Shown here: one piece after another, positions 16,717 to 24,271 of the stretch
Position numbering within the stretch: the first letter of the stretch is position 1
Layout of the letters: every line of letters begins with the position of its first letter
Assembly (NCBI GenBank): GCA_947627685.1
Contig: CANQWZ010000010.1
Location: 1-24,271 of the forward strand
DNA: 24,271 bases
Reading direction: 5' to 3'
Source of the DNA: an uncultured Bacilli bacterium
GTDB lineage: Bacteria; Bacillota_I; Bacilli_A; ML615J-28; CAG-313
Made by a program: the position numbers and the translations under genes
The notes under the pieces: generated by a model
Seen by the model: the letters and a program-made list of their open reading frames with translations, nothing else
Databases searched by the model: none
What the model was told of the DNA's origin: nothing

Positions 16717-19700
16717 CTATATTTTTTTTATCTGTTCTACAACTATTTGTGTTGTAGTTCTATGTTGTGCTATACCATAAACGATTACCATGCTACCTTT
16801 AATAAGAGGTAAAGCATTTTGATAAACTTTAGGAAAGATGACAACTTCTATTTTTGAGGTATCATCACTAATTTCCATAAATGCCATTTTTTCATTTTGT
16901 TTAGTGGTAATTTCTCTAACTTTCTCAATCATACCAAGCGTTTTAACTTTTTGATTTGGCATGATAGTATTAATTTTACACAATTGATAAGTTTGGTATA
17001 AACCTCTAAATTGTTGAAAGAAGTTATATTTAATATTAAGACCGATTGCTAAAAACTCTTGGTCTTTTAAAAAACCATAGTTATATTCATCTTTAGAATA
17101 ATCTATCTTTATAACATCTTTAACAAAACTATACATATCTTGTTCAATAATCGTTTTATAATTTTCAATCATAGCTTTTTTAGTAAGGCCAAATTCATCT
17201 AAAGCCCCACTATAAATCACGTTTTCAATTAATGATAAAGCAATGATGTTTTTAATACGTAAAATAAAATCTTCAAAAGAGGTAAAAAGGCCTTTTTTTC
17301 TTTCTTCTAAAATATCAAAAACTTTCACACTACCAAGACCTTTAATAATCGATAGTGGTAAATAAATTTCACCATTTATAACACTAAAAAGATCCAGACT
17401 TTTATTAATTGATGGCGGATTTACTAGGACATTTTTAGATGTTGCTTCTTTGATATATTCTAATAAATTACTACCCATCATAAAAGAACTCATTAAAGTA
17501 GAAAAATAGTAACTAAAATAATGGCATTTTAAATAAGCTGTAAGATATGCAATTTTCGCATAAGCAACCGAATGGGCCTTATTAAAACCATAGTCAGCAA
17601 ATTTAACGATATAATCATAAATTAAACTAGCCGTATCTTGTGAATATCCTTGTTTAAGGGATGATTCAATAAAACTTTGTCTTTCTTTTTCTAAAACTTC
17701 TTTTTTCTTTTTCGAAACAGCTCTTCTTAAAATATCAGCTCTACCAAGGCTATATCCTGCAAATTTACAAGCAATGAGCATAATTTGATCTTGATAAACA
17801 ATCATACCATAAGTTTCTTTTAAAATTGGTTCTAAATCAGGATGAGGATATACTACTTGTTCCAATTTAAATTTTCTTTTAATAAAATTAGGAATAATAT
17901 CCATTGGCCCAGGGCGATATAAAGCTAAAGCTTGCACAATATCTTCTAAGGTAGAAGTTTTTAAATCCATAATAACTTTACGCATGCCTGCTGATTCTAA
18001 TTGGAAAACACCACTAACATCACCACGGGCTAACATTTGATAAGTTTTAGCGTCATTTTCTTCTTTTGGCAAAACAAATGTAGGATCATCTTGTCTAATT
18101 AAAGCCACTGTTTTAATAATATTAGTTAAATTTTTTAAGCCTAAAAAGTCCATTTTTAAAAGGCCTAATTCTTCTAAATCACTTGCTTCATATTGGGTTT
18201 GATATATATCATCTAAACCCTCATCAAGCGGTGTGAAATTAACTAAATCATATCTAGTAATAATAATTCCCGCCGCATGTGTTGAAATATTTTTAGGTAG
18301 ACCTTGAATCGTTGCGGCAATGGTTAAAACTTGTCTTATATCATCATAATCATTCATTAATTTTTGCAAAGCACTACTTTGGGTAATGGCATCTTGCAAA
18401 TTAAGGGTATAAGCATTTTTGCCAACTAAAAAGGTTTGCAAACACTTATTAATTTCTTTTAAATGATTACTTGGCAGTTTATATACTCTTGCGCAATCAT
18501 TAATAGCGAGTTTTACCTTAAAAGTACCAAAAGTAACAATATGAGCTACTCTTTCTTTGCCATATTTTTGCCCAACATATTTAATAACTTCGTCACGTCG
18601 ATCATCTTCAAAATCAATATCAATATCGGGCATTGATATTCTTTCTTTGTTTAAAAATCTTTCAAATAATAAATTATGGTATATCGGATCAATATCTGTT
18701 ATCCCAAGGCAATAACTAACAAGGGAAGCTGGAGCTGAACCTCTACCAGGGCCAACATAGATATTATTTTTTTTAGCAAATTTAACATAATCATAAACAA
18801 TCAAGAAATAATCACAAAAACCCATTTCTTTGATTGTATCTAATTCGTAGTTTAATCTATTTAAATAAAGTTTTTTATCATAAGGATATTTAAAGCTTAA
18901 AGTACGCTTTTCTAATCCTTTATAACATAAATTTTGCAAGTAAGCTTTAGCATCTAATCCTTCTTGATAAAGCGGTAATTGATATTTACCAAAAGTTATT
19001 TGCACATTACATAAATTAGCAATTTTAATTGTTGCATTAGTTAAAGACGGGTAATTAAGATAAGCACTATTAATTTCTTCTTGACTTAATAAATAGTGGT
19101 ATTCTTCAACAAAGCTAGCTTTATATAACGTAGCATTCATTCTTATGGATTGTAAGGTAATATAGGCATCATAATCATCTTTATTAATAAAACTAACCTT
19201 TGGTAATGCTACTAAGTTATATGATCTTTTTTGATAAAGATTATAGATGGTATCAAAATCATCACCTAATGTCTTAGGTAAGGGTAGACCAATATATAAA
19301 ATATCATATGTATTTTTAAGTAATTCTATCACTGAAAAAGCACTAGGCAAATCTTGTGCTTGATGATATTTATATAAAATAGATTCTTCAAAGGGAATGA
19401 TGGCAAGAAGCCCCAAAGCTGACTTAGCTAAATATTCAAAGTCAACAACACCTTTATTTAAACATATTCTACTAGATATTTTCATTAAATTTTTATAACC
19501 AAAATCATTTAAAGCATAAAGAATGATGGAGCTTTGTACATCATTATATTGATAATTAACCTTTAAACTAATGATCGGTTTGATGCCATTTTTGATAGCT
19601 TCTTTATAAAATTTAATTGTACCATACATTGTACCTTCGTCAGCAATAGCTGCAGCACTTATGTTATAATACTTGAGTTTAGCAAAAAGAGGTTCTAATT

Positions 19701-19755
19701 TACAAGCACTTTGTAATAATGAATATTCGGTTTGTATATATAACTGATTAAACAT
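16717..19755 (-). CDS. dnaE: DNA polymerase III alpha subunit, DnaE type
   Basis: A 1012-residue replicative C-family polymerase; in Gram-positives with PolC, DnaE extends primers on the lagging strand. Domains in order: a PHP-derived domain (about 1-200), palm with catalytic aspartates in MPDIDIDF (Asp377, Asp379) and KMDFLG (Asp536), GPGRGSAPASLVSYCLGI upstream of the first pair, the finger region, YGFNKAHSVAYAKIAYLTAYLK, a helix-hairpin-helix region near 800, and a C-terminal OB fold (about 930-1010). The palm residues match E. coli Asp401, Asp403 and Asp555. The PHP domain has lost metal ligands: the expected H-x-H is Y6-x-Q8 and the expected D-H is D-E in IADEGTMYG, so proofreading by this domain is unlikely. 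There is no DEDD exonuclease, so it is not PolC. AAAGGAGG precedes the ATG. Confidence 0.98.
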   Translation of the reverse strand: MFNQLYIQTEYSLLQSACKLEPLFAKLKYYNISAAAIADEGTMYGTIKFYKEAIKNGIKPIISLKVNYQYNDVQSSIILYALNDFGYKNLMKISSRICLNKGVVDFEYLAKSALGLLAIIPFEESILYKYHQAQDLPSAFSVIELLKNTYDILYIGLPLPKTLGDDFDTIYNLYQKRSYNLVALPKVSFINKDDYDAYITLQSIRMNATLYKASFVEEYHYLLSQEEINSAYLNYPSLTNATIKIANLCNVQITFGKYQLPLYQEGLDAKAYLQNLCYKGLEKRTLSFKYPYDKKLYLNRLNYELDTIKEMGFCDYFLIVYDYVKFAKKNNIYVGPGRGSAPASLVSYCLGITDIDPIYHNLLFERFLNKERISMPDIDIDFEDDRRDEVIKYVGQKYGKERVAHIVTFGTFKVKLAINDCARVYKLPSNHLKEINKCLQTFLVGKNAYTLNLQDAITQSSALQKLMNDYDDIRQVLTIAATIQGLPKNISTHAAGIIITRYDLVNFTPLDEGLDDIYQTQYEASDLEELGLLKMDFLGLKNLTNIIKTVALIRQDDPTFVLPKEENDAKTYQMLARGDVSGVFQLESAGMRKVIMDLKTSTLEDIVQALALYRPGPMDIIPNFIKRKFKLEQVVYPHPDLEPILKETYGMIVYQDQIMLIACKFAGYSLGRADILRRAVSKKKKEVLEKERQSFIESSLKQGYSQDTASLIYDYIVKFADYGFNKAHSVAYAKIAYLTAYLKCHYFSYYFSTLMSSFMMGSNLLEYIKEATSKNVLVNPPSINKSLDLFSVINGEIYLPLSIIKGLGSVKVFDILEERKKGLFTSFEDFILRIKNIIALSLIENVIYSGALDEFGLTKKAMIENYKTIIEQDMYSFVKDVIKIDYSKDEYNYGFLKDQEFLAIGLNIKYNFFQQFRGLYQTYQLCKINTIMPNQKVKTLGMIEKVREITTKQNEKMAFMEISDDTSKIEVVIFPKVYQNALPLIKGSMVIVYGIAQHRTTTQIVVEQIKKI

Positions 19756-19779
19756 TTTATAACCTCCTTTACTAAGTAT

Positions 19780-19808
19780 AGTATATCATATATCCTTTTT
19801 TTTTACAA
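19780..19808 (-). promoter_or_regulatory. Promoter of the dnaE operon
   Basis: On the minus strand TTGTAA (19808-19803), a 17-nt spacer and TATACT (19785-19780), with an upstream TG (19788-19787) forming an extended -10. A second TATACT overlaps it at 19780-19775. The AAAGGAGG ribosome site follows closely, so the leader is very short. No convincing terminator separates this promoter from the upstream gene ending at 19837, so some read-through is possible. Confidence 0.7.
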
Positions 19809-19836
19809 AAGAAATAAAAGTTTTAAACGCTTTTTA

Positions 19837-22068
19837 CTAAGCTTTTTTAGCTTTCTTCTTTTTTAAGATAAAGATAATGATACTACTAATAACCATAATA
19901 ATTGTAAAAATGATAATCAAATATATATATAAATTATTAGTTTCTTTAATAAAGGTTTTATCTAAAGAAGTATCAAAAACTGTAGCATTCGTAAATGTGA
20001 TGGCTTTTTGATTAAAACTATTGATGGTAATATTTTCTAAAGTATTATCTTGCCATGTAAAAGTTAATGAAAAAAGCTTATTATCTTTTTTTAACTTATC
20101 GATATTAGTACTAAAGAGCATGCTTTCATAAATATTGCTGGTTGCAAGTTCATATTGTAACAAGACTTCTACCCTATTGGCCTTACTTACATAATTTATT
20201 TGATAATCTTCTAAATAGGTTTTTTCAATATGTAGTAATTTATCGTTTTCATAGTATTTTACTATTACATCTAAAATAGCTTCATCATCATCATTTACTT
20301 GATAAATTATGTTATGATCTTGATAATTTAAAGCAAGGCTTGGGGGGTCTTTTTTCGTTTTAATGGTAATATCTTTATTTAACTCATAAATGGTGCCATC
20401 ATCAAATTCTAAATAATTGATTCGGTAGCTAGTTATACCATAATAATTACTACTAAATTCTAATAAAATATTTTTACCATCTTGTAAAAAAGCAAAAGAT
20501 TCATCATTTACATAGATCTTTTTTACCTTTTTATCAACATTTAAGGTGATATTATATTGATAACAATCTTTAATATTTTGGGTTAACAAAACATCATAGT
20601 GATTGAAAGTTAAATCTTTATAATACTTATCTTTGATATAAATGGTATATTCTTTAATACCTTCTTTTGTAACGTGTTTTAATTTAAACTGACCTACCTT
20701 ATCTAAGACCTCACCTTTATAAAGCTTTTCTTCGTTTAAATATAATTCATCGGTAAATTCTAAAACATAACCTTTTTCATATATTCCCTGATCGATAACA
20801 TTAAGATAAGGCTTAACTATATAAGGAACTTTTAGGCTATATGTATTACCATCATTAGCTGTAGCAGTATATGTAGCTAAGTATTTTGCGGAATTATTTA
20901 AAGATATATCACTATTTAAGGCCTCATCATAGACAAAGTCTAACTTTTCAAAATATGACATGGCAACAAAATGATCAGTATCAAGATAAGTAGGATCTTT
21001 ATATGTTACTACTTTTTCATTTTTGACTTTAAAATAATACATTGATAAATCGCTTAGGTAAATATTTTGATTACTTTGATAATATATTTGTAAATGACCA
21101 TTGTTAATTTGCGCATCAATTAGTTTTTCTACATCTATTTTTATTAAATAATCATGAATAATATTACCATCATAAATACTATAATATAATTTATGATTAA
21201 AGATATATACATATACTTTAGCCTCATTTATTAAATAATTATCTACTAAAACAATATCATCAAAAGTAAATATACTACCTAAGTTATAATGTTCTACTAA
21301 TAAAAGTTCTTTATTTAAATGATATTGATAAAAAACATTTTTAGCATCTTTGATGATAAAATAAAATTCATCATCATGACAAATGATACTAGTAAAACTT
21401 TCTTTATTAGTGTGTTCATTAATATAAAAGCCTTTATTAAGATGAAATTCACTATCGAGCGTTACAACAAAAGCTTTAGTATCTTCTAAATTGCCAACAT
21501 TTTGAAAAGGGCTATTATGACTAATGCCACTTTTTTCACCAAAAAGATATATTATATCACCAGCTAAATAGATATATTTAAAAGCCTCATAACCTTCTCC
21601 TCCATATATATATTTAGAAAGACTTGTTAAATTTAAATTATAAATATAAAGGATTGCATCATTATCTTTAGTACCTACTACATATATTAAATCATTAACT
21701 AGCATCATATCAAAGGCATCATATCCTAAAGAAAGACTTGTTTTTTCATTAGTAGTTATATCTATTTTATATAACATATTGTTATCATTTAAGGCATATA
21801 AATTATCATCTTTAATAAAGGCATCAAGCGTTTTACCACTTGTTGTAATGGTAGTATTATCATAGTAGGTTACATTATTTAAATAGTAATAAATACTACC
21901 TTTTCTAAAGTCTTGAGCCTTTTCTAAATAAAGGCTCGTATTTACTTTTTCATGAAAGCCCTCACTAGTTGATAAAGTATCTGCTTTTAGGGTAATACTG
22001 GTTCTAGTTATACAAACCATTAATAAAACAATTAAAAAACTAATAACTTTTAAAATAATTTTTCGCAT
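19837..22068 (-). CDS. Large surface protein: signal peptide, propeller-like ectodomain, Ig-like modules, C-terminal anchor
   Basis: A 743-residue protein of unknown function. A signal peptide (about 1-29, ending LKA) and a single C-terminal membrane helix (about 713-735) followed by a lysine-rich tail predict an extracellular body held in the membrane, without LPXTG. The first 350 residues or so contain recurring short strands such as YVVGTKDNDAILYIYNL and IYLFGEK, which suggest a beta-propeller. Later parts look Ig-like, including GYVLEFTDELYLNEEKLYKGEVL. I chose ATG 22068, with GGAG six bases upstream, over an in-frame start at 22140 that would add 24 residues and overlap the previous gene. 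It lies 2 nt after a gene of the same architecture, so the two are surely cotranscribed. No enzyme motif is recognised; adhesion or envelope sensing is possible but unproven. Confidence 0.75.
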   Translation of the reverse strand: MRKIILKVISFLIVLLMVCITRTSITLKADTLSTSEGFHEKVNTSLYLEKAQDFRKGSIYYYLNNVTYYDNTTITTSGKTLDAFIKDDNLYALNDNNMLYKIDITTNEKTSLSLGYDAFDMMLVNDLIYVVGTKDNDAILYIYNLNLTSLSKYIYGGEGYEAFKYIYLAGDIIYLFGEKSGISHNSPFQNVGNLEDTKAFVVTLDSEFHLNKGFYINEHTNKESFTSIICHDDEFYFIIKDAKNVFYQYHLNKELLLVEHYNLGSIFTFDDIVLVDNYLINEAKVYVYIFNHKLYYSIYDGNIIHDYLIKIDVEKLIDAQINNGHLQIYYQSNQNIYLSDLSMYYFKVKNEKVVTYKDPTYLDTDHFVAMSYFEKLDFVYDEALNSDISLNNSAKYLATYTATANDGNTYSLKVPYIVKPYLNVIDQGIYEKGYVLEFTDELYLNEEKLYKGEVLDKVGQFKLKHVTKEGIKEYTIYIKDKYYKDLTFNHYDVLLTQNIKDCYQYNITLNVDKKVKKIYVNDESFAFLQDGKNILLEFSSNYYGITSYRINYLEFDDGTIYELNKDITIKTKKDPPSLALNYQDHNIIYQVNDDDEAILDVIVKYYENDKLLHIEKTYLEDYQINYVSKANRVEVLLQYELATSNIYESMLFSTNIDKLKKDNKLFSLTFTWQDNTLENITINSFNQKAITFTNATVFDTSLDKTFIKETNNLYIYLIIIFTIIMVISSIIIFILKKKKAKKA

Positions 22069-22070
22069 AT

Positions 22071-24044
22071 CTAGCTCCGTTTTTTCATCGTTACAATTAA
22101 TAATAAAACTAAGGATGATAAAGGAATAAATAATAGCCAAAGTTTAGGGCTTTTCTTGGGTATTTCTAGGTCGGATTCTTTAATATAATTATTAATGCTA
22201 AGACTCTTATCGGTGGTATATTGTTTGTCGGTTGTCGTAACATCTACATAAGGCTCTTTCAATTTATCTTCTGCACAAGACAAGGTTTCTACTTTAAAAT
22301 TGATTATTATTTGTTCCGTATTATGACCACTAAGCTTTAAGGTGTAAGCGCCTGGCTTTTCTATTTTATATCCACTATTTATTTCGTAATCATTAAGAGT
22401 AGCCACACCATTAAATATTAAATTAAAGTTATTATCATATACTTCATTTTCTCTAACATTAATAACCGGTAATACTTTTATTGTTCCATAAGTTATGACA
22501 TCTAAATCATCACTATCAAAATAATATAAAGCTTGATATGTACCAAAAACATTACGATCGTAATTAATTTGGGATTTAGTTAAATTAGGCGTCTTTTTAC
22601 TGCCATTAATATATACTATAGGATAGGTTAATTGTTGTTTAGCATCTAAAGATATTTCTTTTTGTAAATCAGTAAAAATGGCATAATCTATTTTGTCAAT
22701 CACAATCGTTTGGTCTTTTAAAAATAATAGTTCATCTACATCTATTAGCCCTTCCACATAACTTGTAGAACTAAAATCTTCAATTTCGGCTTTTGTTTGC
22801 TCATCATCAATGATTTGATATAAATATCCATAAGGATTTTCAAGGGATAAATCTACTAAATTATAAAGAAGAATTATCTCACCGGTTGTACTGATTTTAA
22901 AATCAACTAAATTAGCATGTGCTTTTTTGGTATACTGATAAGTGCCTATTAATTCTTTTGAAAAACGTTTAGATAGTTTATATAATTTATTAACATAGGC
23001 CTTAGTAGCTTGATCATAGTCACTAGTTGCAACATAAATATTATTTTTACTATCTTTTGCCATTTTGATAGGATCTTCAGTTAGTGTGTAATTAAAATAA
23101 TATTTATCAATTTTTTCAAAATTCTCACACTCATATACATGGGTTTCAAAAACCTTCATGCGCAAACTAGAATCATAATATCTAGTTAAAACACATAGTT
23201 TGCCATCATTAATAATGGCATCTATTACTTCCATTTTACCATTACTACTAATCATATGACTACCTACTTTGGAATAGGTGCCTTTTTGAAAAGCAAAAAT
23301 GATTACACTTTGTAAATCATGGCTAAAATCATAATCATATTTTGTTGAAGTTGTTTGCGCAATAACATAATAGTTATGATCATCTTCTAATATCTTTTTC
23401 GCGAAGTCAGTACTTTCACCAATATATCTTTTCGTTTCTTTTAAATTACCTTTATGATCATAAATGACAACATAAACTTCCGTTTCATAGTTATCTACCA
23501 TATGTTCTAGCAATATTACAATTTCATCTTTGTTAACTAGTAAATCAATTATTTGCCCTTCTTGTTCGTTTAAAATATTTTTAACATAACTAATGGTACC
23601 ATTTTCAATTTTGATTAACTTCATGTGACTAGTTGATCTTTCTTCTACTAGATGAGTAGTAATATAATAAGCACTACCATATTTTTTAATACATGAAGTC
23701 TCTTCATCAGGATTTAATTTATAAATATCTTGATAATTTTCACTATAGTTTTCCTGTTCTTGTAATTGCTTTTCGGTTTTTACGTAAACCTTCTTTTCTA
23801 AAGTCTTTTTAGTTTCATCGTTTTGATAAATGATTTTATAAAAACCAGCTTTATTAAAATTAACATTGTTAGATATAATAGTATAGCCATTATAATCTAA
23901 ATAATCATAGTAATTACTGCCTTGTAAAGCAATTAAAGGCTTAGTAACATCATTATCAGTAGTCATAGCTTTGATATTTTTAAAGTGACTACATACTAAA
24001 AGCAGATTTAAAAATAAAATCATTCCCATAATTATTTTTCTCAT
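22071..24044 (-). CDS. Surface protein of the same design as its downstream neighbour
   Basis: A 657-residue protein of unknown function. A signal peptide (1-26, ending IKA) is followed by an Ig-like module of the type that starts D-x-x-KP (VTKPLIALQGSNYYDYLDYN, about 34-53; the module runs to about 90). A strand-rich middle (about 95-450) has repeated patterns such as IIDLLVNKDEIVILLE and IYVATSDYD, suggesting a propeller-like fold. A second Ig-like module follows near the C-terminus (FNLIFNGVATLNDYEI, about 555-615), then a membrane helix (about 634-653) and MKKRS. The module LIFNGVATLND corresponds to LEFTDELYLNE in the downstream protein, so the two are probably diverged paralogues. AAAGGAG lies about eight bases before the ATG. 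No clear -35/-10 pair is visible in front of it. Confidence 0.75.
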   Translation of the reverse strand: MRKIIMGMILFLNLLLVCSHFKNIKAMTTDNDVTKPLIALQGSNYYDYLDYNGYTIISNNVNFNKAGFYKIIYQNDETKKTLEKKVYVKTEKQLQEQENYSENYQDIYKLNPDEETSCIKKYGSAYYITTHLVEERSTSHMKLIKIENGTISYVKNILNEQEGQIIDLLVNKDEIVILLEHMVDNYETEVYVVIYDHKGNLKETKRYIGESTDFAKKILEDDHNYYVIAQTTSTKYDYDFSHDLQSVIIFAFQKGTYSKVGSHMISSNGKMEVIDAIINDGKLCVLTRYYDSSLRMKVFETHVYECENFEKIDKYYFNYTLTEDPIKMAKDSKNNIYVATSDYDQATKAYVNKLYKLSKRFSKELIGTYQYTKKAHANLVDFKISTTGEIILLYNLVDLSLENPYGYLYQIIDDEQTKAEIEDFSSTSYVEGLIDVDELLFLKDQTIVIDKIDYAIFTDLQKEISLDAKQQLTYPIVYINGSKKTPNLTKSQINYDRNVFGTYQALYYFDSDDLDVITYGTIKVLPVINVRENEVYDNNFNLIFNGVATLNDYEINSGYKIEKPGAYTLKLSGHNTEQIIINFKVETLSCAEDKLKEPYVDVTTTDKQYTTDKSLSINNYIKESDLEIPKKSPKLWLLFIPLSSLVLLLIVTMKKRS

Positions 24045-24098
24045 AAAAATATCTCCTTTCGCATATATATATACGAGAAAAAATATTTTTTACGTTTT

Positions 24099-24140
24099 AA
24101 AAAAAGAAGCAAAATTACTAAAAACTATTTTGCTTCTTTT
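24099..24140 (-). terminator. Strong terminator after the SRP RNA gene
   Basis: Arms 24102-24115 and 24127-24140 form a perfect 14-bp stem (AAAAGAAGCAAAAT with its complement) around an 11-base loop. On the minus strand it ends in seven U (24105-24099). It lies between the SRP RNA and the surface-protein pair, so these two probably need a promoter within 24045-24098, which I cannot identify with confidence. Confidence 0.9.
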
Positions 24141-24158
24141 AAACATTTTTTATATAAA

Positions 24159-24270
24159 AATCTCAACTTAGATCCCCCCACCCACAAGTTACATAAGCTT
24201 AAGGCTGCTTCGATCAAGACCTGACCTGGTTCACCATGGAACCTTGGATGAAGGTATCTAAGTTGAGATT
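24159..24270 (-). ncRNA. ffs: Signal recognition particle RNA (small bacterial type)
   Basis: The minus strand carries the hallmark of helix 8 of SRP RNA: GGTGAACCAGGTCAGG, then GAAGCAGCC, which form the internal loops bound by Ffh. The two ends pair over 15 bp (24256-24270 with 24159-24173), closing a rod of about 112 nt, the size of short 4.5S-type RNAs. The apical six bases are UUGAUC where most bacteria have CGGAAG (a GGAA tetraloop closed by C-G). Alu-domain helices are absent, unlike the long Bacillus form. A short U run (AUUUUUAU) follows the 3' end, and a stronger terminator lies further on. Its promoter lies outside the window. The RNA works with Ffh and FtsY to target membrane and secreted proteins. 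Confidence 0.95.
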
Positions 24271-24271
24271 A

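Noticed and set aside
16342..16812. 156-codon + strand open frame across the ROK and dnaE junction
   Set aside because: It is antisense to two well-supported genes and has no recognisable protein features.
19801..19860. Terminator between the surface-protein pair and dnaE
   Set aside because: Only short, AT-rich stems of about 5 bp are present (for example AAGCT with AGCTT), without a following U tract in the right place.
24045..24098. Promoter for the surface-protein pair around the TATATATATAT run
   Set aside because: A -10-like sequence is available, but no -35 or TG extension at proper spacing can be told from the AT-rich background.

Overview
The window is AT-rich bacterial chromosome with tightly packed genes, using the standard genetic code (TAA, TAG and TGA all end genes, and no reading frame needs TGA as a codon). 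Strong AGGAG-type ribosome sites, a YunB-type sporulation protein, a CdaA-type diadenylate cyclase and a short bacterial-type SRP RNA all point to a low-GC Gram-positive of the Bacilli, plausibly an uncultured gut or Tenericutes-related lineage. That placement is inference; no rRNA is present. Only one gene lies on the + strand.

Region 1 (1-8804, read right to left) is a six-gene transcription unit with gaps of 31 nt or less: a giant degraded SF1 helicase-like P-loop protein, an ankyrin-repeat protein, the c-di-AMP synthase CdaA, an orphan membrane PAS protein, a fused IspD-IspF enzyme of the MEP isoprenoid pathway, and YunB. The left edge of the window is a 43-bp tandem repeat that overlaps the yunB stop codon. 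Region 2 (8875-11194) is a + strand lipoprotein with C-terminal endonuclease I, driven by a near-consensus extended -10 promoter divergent from the region 1 promoter. Region 3 (11198-12650) is a MATE-family transporter, convergent with the nuclease gene and sharing a hairpin with it.

Region 4 (12742-19808) is an operon dnaE - ROK sugar kinase - phosphoglucomutase - glucose-6-phosphate isomerase, with a recognisable promoter before dnaE and a long hairpin terminator after pgi. The three metabolic genes form a coherent glucose-phosphate module: glucose to G6P, then to G1P or F6P. Region 5 (19837-24271) holds two adjacent large surface proteins of the same design (signal peptide, repeat-rich beta ectodomain, Ig-like modules, C-terminal membrane anchor), preceded by a strong terminator and the SRP RNA gene.

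The observations most worth following are the helicase-like protein that keeps Walker A but has lost other catalytic motifs, its tight linkage to ANK, CdaA and PAS genes where CdaR and GlmM are usually found, and an SRP RNA whose apical loop differs from the usual GGAA tetraloop. I found no CRISPR array, insertion sequence, tRNA, riboswitch or phage gene, and no stretch over 300 bases without a gene.
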